A stretch of DNA of 51,359 nt, from positions 1 through 51,359 of the forward strand of contig JAQGHY010000221.1 in the NCBI GenBank assembly GCA_028291455.1, written 5' to 3'. The notes below the pieces were generated by a model, which was given only the letters and a program-made list of their open reading frames with translations, ran no database searches and was not told where the DNA came from. The stretch's first letter is position 1, and each line of letters starts with the position of its first letter. Source of the DNA: Rubritepida sp. (lineage in GTDB: Bacteria > Pseudomonadota > Alphaproteobacteria > Acetobacterales > Acetobacteraceae). Below, in pieces: positions 45,081 through 51,359 of this stretch. The translations under genes and the position numbers were made by a program.

Positions 45081-45530
45081 TCAGCGATGCGCGCGCGGGG
45101 CGCGGGCCGTGGGCGTGGCGGGGGCGCAAGGGAAGCTCGCCTGCGCCCAGCGCAGCAGCGCATCCAAAGCGGGCTCGGCATTGTAGCTCGGGTTCTCACG
45201 GACCCAGCGGGCGAAGGCGATGCCGGACTGTGCGACCGTCGGCCCGGGATTCGGCGCGCAGAAGAGCGGGCGCATCGGGCTGTTCGCGGGGTGGAGGAGC
45301 GCATGGTACTGGCCGGCGCTCGTCAGAAATCCCTGGCAATAGGCGATGGCCTCGAGCCGCGGCACGCCGGTCCCGGCAGGATCGCAAACGGCGGCCAGAT
45401 CGCTGGCGGTGCGGACATGGGTGACGGCCGGGCTTTGGCCGGCTTCGCCCTGCGTCATTCCCCCTTGGGCCATGGCGGCCGAACTGGCCACCAACATGGC
45501 CGCAGCGGCCACTGTCGCGATACGCTTCAT
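45081..45530 (-). CDS. exported Rap1a/Tai-like domain protein
   Basis: A 149-residue secreted protein. Signal peptide MKRIATVAAAAMLVASSAAM ending AMAQ. The mature part fits the Rap1a/Tai pattern: a first cysteine (AVCDPAG), AIAYCQGFLTSAGQYHALLH, LFCAPNPGPTVAQSGIAFAR and WVRENP, and a last cysteine in AQASFPCAPA; four cysteines would form two disulphides. Rap1a/Tai proteins include periplasmic immunity proteins of type VI amidase effectors, but many relatives are house-keeping paralogues. No effector is adjacent. It runs in the same direction as the lipoprotein, 15 bases apart, so the two may be co-transcribed. Confidence 0.65.
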   Translation of the reverse strand: MKRIATVAAAAMLVASSAAMAQGGMTQGEAGQSPAVTHVRTASDLAAVCDPAGTGVPRLEAIAYCQGFLTSAGQYHALLHPANSPMRPLFCAPNPGPTVAQSGIAFARWVRENPSYNAEPALDALLRWAQASFPCAPATPTARAPRAHR

Positions 45531-45628
45531 CGTCTCTTCCCCTTGGAGAAATTAACTTAACAAAAGGTACAACTGCCCTGGTGGGGCAGAGTTGCCTGCA
45601 CGCGCCGAATTGCATGCAGGCAATTGCG

Positions 45629-46348
45629 TCAGTCCAGCCCGAGTTGCTTCGCCAGATCGACGAAATCGGTGGCGACGGCATCCCAGGGATCCTCCGCGGT
45701 GAGGTTTTTCGTCTGCCCCGGCCCGTGCTCGGTCGGCCGTGCGACGAAGGCCGTCGATAGCCCCGCCATGCGGGCCGCCCGCAGATCGTCGTTATGCGCC
45801 GCGACGAGGCAGACCTCATGCGGTTCCATCGCCAGGACTTCGGCCGTGCGCGTGTAGCATTCCCGCTGCGGCTTGTAGGCCTGGACCGGCTCGGCCCCGA
45901 GGATGGCGTCCCACGGGATCATCGCGCGCTTGGCCATATTGGCCAGCAGCGCAATGTTGCCGTTGGAGAGCGGCGCCAGAAAATACTTGCGGCGCAGGCG
46001 CGACAACCCCAGCAGCACGTCCGGCCAGGGATCGAGCCGGTGCCAGGCGCGATTCAGGTGGTCGAGGTCGCCCTCGCTGGCGTCGGTGATGCCGATCTCC
46101 TTCAGCACCTTCTCCAGGCTCTCCCGGTGCAGGACGTCGAGCCGGGTGAAGGGACGGCGACCGGAGCGGCATTCCTCCATGCCGGGCTGGTAGAGCCGGC
46201 GCCAGGAATCCGCGACCGCGAAGGGATCGAGATCCGCGCGGCCATGCGCGGGGAGGAAGGCTGCGAACTCGCGGGCGATGCCGCTGCGCCAATCCACCAC
46301 CGTGCCGAAGGTGTCGAAAACCAGGGCCTTGACCTGTTGCATCGCCAT
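45629..46348 (-). CDS. haloacid dehalogenase type II-like hydrolase
   Basis: A 239-residue HAD protein resembling L-2-haloacid dehalogenases. Nucleophile Asp lies in ALVFDTFGTVVDWRSGI, motif II Ser in APLSNGNIALL, the lysine in QAYKPQRECYTRTAEVL, and the acidic loop in CLVAAHNDDLRAARMAG. True dehalogenase activity or hydrolysis of another alpha-substituted acid is possible. The ATG at 46348 is chosen for the GAAGGA upstream; a longer start at 46372 would overlap the next gene. Last gene of a likely operon with the PEP-mutase-like gene, 7 bases upstream, and a Bug protein. Confidence 0.85.
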   Translation of the reverse strand: MAMQQVKALVFDTFGTVVDWRSGIAREFAAFLPAHGRADLDPFAVADSWRRLYQPGMEECRSGRRPFTRLDVLHRESLEKVLKEIGITDASEGDLDHLNRAWHRLDPWPDVLLGLSRLRRKYFLAPLSNGNIALLANMAKRAMIPWDAILGAEPVQAYKPQRECYTRTAEVLAMEPHEVCLVAAHNDDLRAARMAGLSTAFVARPTEHGPGQTKNLTAEDPWDAVATDFVDLAKQLGLD

Positions 46349-46355
46349 GTCAGCG

Positions 46356-47246
46356 CTATTCCTTCCCAGCACCAGATTCGCCGGGCTGCGCCCAACGCTT
46401 CTCGAATTCCCAGACCTCCGGGAACCCCATCAATTCGCAGATAGGGCCAAAGCCGTAGCTCTCATTTGCCGGCAGGCCATTGCTGTCGCCATGCTCTTTC
46501 AAGTGAGCGTAGGCGCGCTCCAGCGCGGCGGCGGCGGCCAGGAAGCCCACGGCCGGATAGATGGCGATGTCGTAGCCGATCTCCGCCAGCCGCGCCTTGG
46601 AGAGGATGGGCGTGCGCCCGCCCTCGACATTGTTGGCCAGCAGCGGCTTGTCGATCGAGCGGCCGATCTGCACCATCTCGGCCTCGCTCTCCGGGCTCTC
46701 GATGAAGACGACGTCGGCGCCGGCATCGCCATACATGCGGCCCCGGCGGATCGCCTCCTCCAGCCCCAGCCCGGTGCGTGCATCGGTGCGCGCGACGATC
46801 AGGAAATTCGGATCGGTCCGCGCCTCCGCGGCGACCTTGATCTTGAGCACCATGTCCTCGGCGGGGATGACGCGGCGGCCGGGGGTGTGGCCGCATTTCT
46901 TCGGCACCTCCTGGTCCTCTAGCTGGATCCCCGAGACGCCCGCGGCCTCGTAGCCCTTCACGGTGTGATGCACGTTCAGCAGCCCGCCGTAACCGGTATC
47001 GGCATCCGCGATGACCGGCGTCTTGGACATCCGCGCGAAGCGGCCGACGCGCTCGACCATCTCGGTATAGGTCGCGATGCCCGCATCCGCGACGCCGAGG
47101 CCGGAGGCGACCGTGCCGAAGCCGGTGACGTAGAGGCAGTCGAAGCCCATGCCGTCCGCCACCTTGGCGCTGATCATGTCGAAGATGCCGGGTGCGACGA
47201 CGAATTTCTTCGCGTCGAAGCAGGCCTTGAGGGAGGGGTTCGCCAT
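46356..47246 (-). CDS. isocitrate lyase/PEP mutase family enzyme
   Basis: A 296-residue cytosolic TIM-barrel enzyme. Features: VAPGIFDMISAKVADGMGFD, VIADADTGYGGLLNVHHTVK, the GVSGIQLEDQEVPKKCGHTP segment with catalytic Cys118 in KKCGH, IVARTDARTGLGLEEAIRRG, and ANNVEGGRTPILS. The intact KKCGH points to a C-C lyase (2-methylisocitrate, dimethylmalate or related) rather than a phosphonomutase. It lies between a Bug protein (9-base gap) and a HAD dehalogenase-like gene (7-base gap), so a carboxylic-acid catabolic operon is likely. Confidence 0.88.
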   Translation of the reverse strand: MANPSLKACFDAKKFVVAPGIFDMISAKVADGMGFDCLYVTGFGTVASGLGVADAGIATYTEMVERVGRFARMSKTPVIADADTGYGGLLNVHHTVKGYEAAGVSGIQLEDQEVPKKCGHTPGRRVIPAEDMVLKIKVAAEARTDPNFLIVARTDARTGLGLEEAIRRGRMYGDAGADVVFIESPESEAEMVQIGRSIDKPLLANNVEGGRTPILSKARLAEIGYDIAIYPAVGFLAAAAALERAYAHLKEHGDSNGLPANESYGFGPICELMGFPEVWEFEKRWAQPGESGAGKE

Positions 47247-47255
47247 GTCGTTTTC

Positions 47256-48212
47256 CTAGGCTTTGGGGAGACGGCCGGCGGCAGCGGCCGCGGCCCAGAG
47301 GGTATCCTCGCGCTGCATCGCCGCCAGCGTGGCGGGCGGATCGCGCAGGTCGGGCTCGATGCCCATGGAGTTGAAGCGGGCGCGCAGCGTGGCGTCGGCA
47401 TAGGCCGTGCGCAGCAGGCCGCCGATGCGGGCCATGATCGGCTCGGGGATGCCGGCGGGGCCAAGCAGCGCCACCCAACCGGGTAGGTCGAAATCGGGAA
47501 TGCCCTGCTCCTGCATCGTTGGCACGTCCGGGAAGAAGGGCGTGCGCGTCGCGGTACTCACGGCGATGACCTTGCAGCGCCCCGAGCTCATATGCGGCAC
47601 GGCGCTGGCGCTGCTGGTCCAGCCCAGCGGCAGGTGGCCGGCCACGATATCCGTCATGAGCTGGCTTCCGGCGCGGTACTGCACGTCCGGGATTTCGGCG
47701 CCGATCCGCCGCGCCATCTCCTGGCCGATGAACTGCGAAAGCGACTCCGTGCTGCCGGTGGAAAGCCGCGTCGGGTTCTCGCGCGCGAAAGCGGCCAGGC
47801 CTCGGATGTCGTTGAAGGGAAGGGTGTGCGAGGCCGCGAGCACCATGGTGCTGCGTGTCAGCATGGCGACGGGCGAGACGTCGCGGACGGGGTCGAACGG
47901 CATGCTCGGCAGCACGTGCTTGTTCATCACATGGGCAGAGACCACGGCCATCAGCGTGTGCCCGTCCGGCTCCGAGCGGACGACGACCTCGCTGCCGATG
48001 ACGCCGGACGCGCCGGCGCGGTTCTCGACGACGACGGGGAAGGCGATGTGGGGACGCATGGCCTCGCCGATCGCGCGGGCCAGGATGTCGGTGCCGCCGC
48101 CGGCAGCATAAGGCACGATGATGCGAACGGGGCGCAGCGGCCAGGCAGGCTGGGCGCTGGCAAGGCCGGGAAGCAAGGCGGGCGCTGCCAGCAGAGTGCG
48201 TCTGCGGATCAT
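47256..48212 (-). CDS. Bug family tripartite tricarboxylate transporter substrate-binding protein
   Basis: A 318-residue periplasmic binding protein. Signal peptide MIRRRTLLAAPALLPGLASA, then QPAWPLRPVRIIVPYAAGGG. Other motifs are VVVENRAGASGVIGSEVVV, PDGHTLMAVVSAH, VQYRAGSQLMTDIVAGHLPL, and PFFPDVPTMQEQGIPDFDLP. A strong GGAGGAA at 6 bases before the ATG at 48212 decides the start. It heads the operon with the PEP-mutase-like and HAD genes, so its ligand is probably the acid those enzymes process. Confidence 0.92.
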   Translation of the reverse strand: MIRRRTLLAAPALLPGLASAQPAWPLRPVRIIVPYAAGGGTDILARAIGEAMRPHIAFPVVVENRAGASGVIGSEVVVRSEPDGHTLMAVVSAHVMNKHVLPSMPFDPVRDVSPVAMLTRSTMVLAASHTLPFNDIRGLAAFARENPTRLSTGSTESLSQFIGQEMARRIGAEIPDVQYRAGSQLMTDIVAGHLPLGWTSSASAVPHMSSGRCKVIAVSTATRTPFFPDVPTMQEQGIPDFDLPGWVALLGPAGIPEPIMARIGGLLRTAYADATLRARFNSMGIEPDLRDPPATLAAMQREDTLWAAAAAAGRLPKA

Positions 48213-48290
48213 GTTGGTTTCCTCCATTGCCCCAAGCTTCGCGCGGCTGCGGCCGGTGCGGAAGCCCTGCATCCGTGCAAAGTTCGCCGC

Positions 48291-49502
48291 ATGGCTCTCA
48301 GCATCACCGTCATCGGTCTCGGCTATGTCGGCCTTCCCACCGCCGCCCTGCTCGCCAGCCGCGGGATGCGCGTGCACGGCGTCGATAGCAGCGCGCAGGT
48401 GCGTCAGACGCTGGCCAGCGGGCGCAGCCACATCGCCGAGGCGGATGTCGAGGCGCTGGTCGAACGCGCGCTGCGGGACGGGCTATTTACCCTGCATGCG
48501 GAGCCGCCGCCGGCGGACGTCTTCATCATCGCCGTGCCCACGCCGCTGGCCGCCGATCGCACGCCCGTGCTGGACCACGTGCTGGACGCGGCGCGCGCGC
48601 TGGCCCCGGCGCTGAAGGCTGGCGACCTGGTGCTGCTGGAGAGCACCAGCCCCATCGGCACCACCGCCCGAATCGCGAAGCTGCTCGCGGAGTTGCGGCC
48701 GGAGCTGCGCGACCTCGCCATCGCCTATGGGCCGGAGCGCGTACTGCCCAGCCGCATACTTGCCGAGCTGGTGGAGAACGACCGCGTCGCCGGCGGCCTG
48801 ACGCCCGAGGCCACCGCGCGTGCCGTCGCCTTCTACCGGCTCTTCGTGCGCGGCGCCGTGCTGGGGACGGATGCGGCGACGGCGGAGATGGTGAAGCTCT
48901 CGGAGAACGCCTTCCGCGACGTGAACATCGCCTTCGCCAACGAGCTCTCGCTGATCGCGGACCGGCACGGGCTCGACGTGTGGAAGGTCATCGGGCTGGC
49001 GAACCGGCATCCGCGCGTGGATATCCTCAAGCCCGGTCCGGGTGTGGGCGGGCATTGCATCGCGGTCGATCCCTGGTTCCTCGCGCATGGCGCGCCCGGC
49101 GCCGCGCGGCTCATCCCCGCCGCGCGGGCGGTGGATGCGGCCAAGCGCGCCTCGGTGCTGGAACAGGCCTCTGCCCTTTGCGCCGCGGGCGAGCGGGTGA
49201 TCTGCCTGGGTCTCGCCTTCAAGGCCGATGTCGAGGACCTGCGCGAAAGCCCGGCGCTTGCCATCGCCTCGGACCTCGCGCAGCGGCATCCAGGCCAGGT
49301 GATCCTGGTGGAGCCGCATCTGCATGCGGCACCGGCGGGGGTGGCGGCGCCGCTGCTCCCGCTCGAAGAAGCGCTGGCGGGGCCGGGGGCGCTGCTGGTA
49401 TTGACGGACCATAGCGAATTCCGGCGCATCCCGCCCGCCTTGCTGGCGGGGCGCCGCATCATCGACACCCGCGGAATCTTCCGCACCCAGGAGAGCGTCT
49501 GA
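48291..49502 (+). CDS. UDP-N-acetyl-D-mannosamine dehydrogenase-like protein
   Basis: A 403-residue NAD-dependent nucleotide-sugar 6-dehydrogenase. N-terminal Rossmann motif ITVIGLGYVGLPTAALLASR, DVFIIAVPTPL, LLESTSPIGTTARI, the central EMVKLSENAFRDVNIAFANE, and catalytic C256 in GPGVGGHCIAVDPWFL, a form typical of WecC (UDP-ManNAcA synthesis) rather than UDP-glucose dehydrogenase. C-terminal ICLGLAFKADVEDLRESPAL is intact. Stop overlaps the NTF2-like gene start by one base (TGATG). No other polysaccharide genes are in view. Confidence 0.88.
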   Translation: MALSITVIGLGYVGLPTAALLASRGMRVHGVDSSAQVRQTLASGRSHIAEADVEALVERALRDGLFTLHAEPPPADVFIIAVPTPLAADRTPVLDHVLDAARALAPALKAGDLVLLESTSPIGTTARIAKLLAELRPELRDLAIAYGPERVLPSRILAELVENDRVAGGLTPEATARAVAFYRLFVRGAVLGTDAATAEMVKLSENAFRDVNIAFANELSLIADRHGLDVWKVIGLANRHPRVDILKPGPGVGGHCIAVDPWFLAHGAPGAARLIPAARAVDAAKRASVLEQASALCAAGERVICLGLAFKADVEDLRESPALAIASDLAQRHPGQVILVEPHLHAAPAGVAAPLLPLEEALAGPGALLVLTDHSEFRRIPPALLAGRRIIDTRGIFRTQESV

Positions 49503-49894
49503 TGCCCGATGGACATGTGACACTGCCCGCCCTCGCCGCCATCGAGGCGGTGGCGCGGACCTATCTCGACGGCCTCTACGAGGGCGACGGCGCGAAGATC
49601 GCCTCCGCCTTCCACCCGGTCGCGCATCTGTACAATGCGGTCGACGGCGACGTAATCGACCTGCCGCGCGAGGAATGGCTGGCGCGCATCTCCACGCGTC
49701 CCAAGCCCAGCGGCATGGGCTTCACGCGCGAGGACCGGATCCTTGCCATCGACATGGCCGGCGAGGACGCGGCCTGCGTGAAGGTGAATTGCTGCATCCC
49801 GCCGCGCTACTTCACGGATTTCCTGCTGATGCTGAAGACGGCGGAAGGCTGGCGCATCGTCGCCAAGAGCTTCCACACCGACACGCGCGGATAG
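49502..49894 (+). CDS. NTF2-like (lumazine-binding-like) protein
   Basis: A 130-residue cone-shaped NTF2-fold protein of the putative lumazine-binding (Lumazine_bd_2) type. The N-terminal helices include AVARTYLDGLYEGDGAKIAS, AFHPVAHLYNAV follows, and the C-terminal strands end GWRIVAKSFHTDTRG. It may be a small enzyme or binding protein; the ligand is unknown. It is coupled to the WecC-like gene by a TGATG junction. Confidence 0.78.
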   Translation: MPDGHVTLPALAAIEAVARTYLDGLYEGDGAKIASAFHPVAHLYNAVDGDVIDLPREEWLARISTRPKPSGMGFTREDRILAIDMAGEDAACVKVNCCIPPRYFTDFLLMLKTAEGWRIVAKSFHTDTRG

Positions 49895-49895
49895 G

Positions 49896-50777
49896 CTAAG
49901 CGGACCTCCGCCGGCTTCCCCATTGGGCCAGTGCCACGCCCATCAGGATGATGCCGCCGCTGTAGACATGATAGGCCTGCAGCGGCTCGCCGAGGAAAGC
50001 CACGGCGGCCGCGGCCGTCAGCACCGGCACCAGGTTGGAGAAGCTCGCCATGCGGGACGGACCGATGGTGGCGATGCCCCGCATCCACAGGAACGGCGCC
50101 ATGGCCGAGGCCACGACGCCGGCATAGAGCACGATCGCGATCCCGCCCGTCGTGATCTCCAGCGGCGGCGTGGCGAGATAGGCCGGCAGCAGCATCAGCG
50201 CGGCGAAGCAGCTCTGGACGAAGAGCGAGGGCCAGATCGGGATCGGCAGCGACCAGAACTTCAGGAACACGCCATAGGCGGCATAGGCCAGCACGGAGGT
50301 GAGCATCAGCCCTTCGCCGATGCCGATGCCCTGGCTCGCCAGCGTGGAAATGTCGCCATGGCCGAGCAGGAAGCCGACGCCGACCAACGAGACGATCCCG
50401 CCGATCACCGTCGTCCATCGCGGCTTTTCCCGCAGCAGCACGCCGCTCAGCGCGAGCGTCACCAGAGGGATGAAGGCGACGAGGATGCCGATGGTCGTCG
50501 CCGTCACCGTCCGCGCCGCGAAGTAGGGGATGCCCTGCGCGAGCCCCATGCCGAGGAAACCGAGGAAGGCGAGCTTGGGCAGGTTGCGGCGGATCACGGC
50601 GCGATAGGCCCAGCCCTGCCGGTAAGCCAGCGGCGCCAGCACGAGGAGCGCGATGGCGAAGCGGCCGAAGCCCATCACGCGGGGATCGACCGATCCCGCC
50701 GAGAGCTTGGTGACCAGGTTGTTGCCGGTCCACAGCAGCACGACAATCAGCGGCGGGAGCAGATGTTGCAGCGGCAT
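49896..50777 (-). CDS. EamA (DMT superfamily) transporter
   Basis: A 293-residue inner-membrane permease with ten predicted helices in two EamA repeats. Typical segments are LLWTGNNLVTKLSAGSVDPR, LVTLALSGVLLREKPRWTTV, GIVSLVGVGFLLGHG, and in the second repeat SNLVPVLTAAAAVAFLGEPL. Family members export metabolites such as amino acids; substrate unknown. Convergent with the NTF2-like gene (1-base gap between stops). Confidence 0.88.
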   Translation of the reverse strand: MPLQHLLPPLIVVLLWTGNNLVTKLSAGSVDPRVMGFGRFAIALLVLAPLAYRQGWAYRAVIRRNLPKLAFLGFLGMGLAQGIPYFAARTVTATTIGILVAFIPLVTLALSGVLLREKPRWTTVIGGIVSLVGVGFLLGHGDISTLASQGIGIGEGLMLTSVLAYAAYGVFLKFWSLPIPIWPSLFVQSCFAALMLLPAYLATPPLEITTGGIAIVLYAGVVASAMAPFLWMRGIATIGPSRMASFSNLVPVLTAAAAVAFLGEPLQAYHVYSGGIILMGVALAQWGSRRRSA

Positions 50778-50792
50778 GGCCGTTGCGGGCAG

Positions 50793-51359
50793 CTAGTTCG
50801 CGGCGTCCAGCAGGTAGGGCACGCCGGCCCGCGCCGCGATTTCCTGCAGCAGCTTCTCCAGGCTCGCGGGCATCGGGATGCCCTCGACGAGGCGCTTGGC
50901 GCGGGACATGTCCTCGGGCTCGCCGGGCAGCAGGACGGGCTTGGCGGGATCGGCCGGGGTCATGCCGTGCAGCACGTCGATCACGGCGTCGAGGTCGGTC
51001 GTATATTCCTCCATGTCGCGGTAAGCGCGGGGGTCCACCGCCAACATGAAGTGGCCGATGTTGTTGGGATCGGTCGGCTTCTGCGCGAGGTTGCGGATCG
51101 GCGAGAAGCTGGCGCCCACCATGGTCCCGCCCAGGATATGCGCCATCAGCGCCAGCCCGTAGCCCTTGTGGCCGCCGAGCGATTCCGGTCCGCCGACGGG
51201 GGTGATGCCGCCTTCCTTCTTCTTGAACACGTATTCCATCGCGACGTGGGAGTCGGTCACGGGCTTGCCCTCGCCGTCCTGCACCCAGCCCGCCGGCAGG
51301 TCCTTGTCGTTGAGGTGGTAGACCTTGACCTTGTTGCCCGCGACCGTCGTGGTCGCCAT
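50793..51359 (-). CDS. Ldh family oxidoreductase (malate/L-lactate dehydrogenase type), C-terminal part
   Basis: At least 188 residues of a protein whose N-terminal part lies beyond the window end. It matches the C-terminal half of the Ldh_2 family (malate, ureidoglycolate, delta-1-piperideine-2-carboxylate reductases): DLPAGWVQDGEGKPVTDSHV, GGPESLGGHKGYGLALMAHI, and LLPGEPEDMSRAKRLVEGIP. The Met at the window edge aligns inside the family, not at its start. Substrate undetermined. Confidence 0.85.
   Translation of the reverse strand: MATTTVAGNKVKVYHLNDKDLPAGWVQDGEGKPVTDSHVAMEYVFKKKEGGITPVGGPESLGGHKGYGLALMAHILGGTMVGASFSPIRNLAQKPTDPNNIGHFMLAVDPRAYRDMEEYTTDLDAVIDVLHGMTPADPAKPVLLPGEPEDMSRAKRLVEGIPMPASLEKLLQEIAARAGVPYLLDAAN

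Overview
The window is high-GC DNA from an alphaproteobacterium, most likely Acetobacteraceae (Roseomonas-like). The evidence is a dusB-ntrB-ntrC-ntrY-ntrX cluster running toward hfq-hflX, a fused ispDF, three stand-alone Bug-type (tripartite tricarboxylate) binding proteins, and codons strongly biased to G or C at the third position. No rRNA, tRNA, CRISPR array or complete insertion sequence was found.

Layout. 1-7.5 kb: an M20 peptidase divergent from a DUF1028 gene and a complete peptide-type ABC importer whose two ATPases are fused. 7.5-9.1 kb: a lower-GC lipoprotein gene and a small secreted His/Tyr/Pro-rich protein. 9.1-13.5 kb: hutI, an orphan peptide-type binding protein and a TRZ/ATZ-type deaminase. 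13.5-19.5 kb: a large hybrid sensor kinase, an IalB-like protein, a Bug protein and a TPR-methyltransferase fusion. 19.5-22.75 kb: an accessory patch with a transposase-derived gene, then an AT-rich, translationally coupled DUF262 + HEPN pair and a possible gene remnant. 22.75-28.7 kb: an MFS exporter, accA, an aspartate-type aminotransferase coupled to a tandem GNAT gene, and a Bug protein. 28.7-33.2 kb: a lower-GC membrane protein, a YpfJ-type zinc peptidase, a thiolase, a candidate small RNA and ispDF. 33.3-44.8 kb: housekeeping and regulatory block dusB-ntrBC-ntrYX, D-amino-acid aminotransferase, HAD phosphatase, hfq, hflX and an inositol-monophosphatase-family gene. 44.8-51.4 kb: two small envelope proteins, a HAD/PEP-mutase/Bug operon, a WecC-like dehydrogenase with an NTF2-like gene, an EamA transporter and the C-terminal part of an Ldh-family oxidoreductase cut by the window end.

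How the genes work together. Much of the window concerns scavenging organic nitrogen and carbon (peptide ABC importer with peptidase and DUF1028, HutI, deaminase, Bug proteins) next to the NtrBC/NtrYX circuits that sense nitrogen status. Hfq and a candidate small RNA suggest post-transcriptional control. The best candidate for an incompletely described system is the DUF262-HEPN pair at 20564-22547. It looks like a horizontally acquired defence or toxin module in which a DUF262 (GmrS-like) sensor/NTPase lacks its usual nuclease half and is paired with a predicted HEPN ribonuclease.
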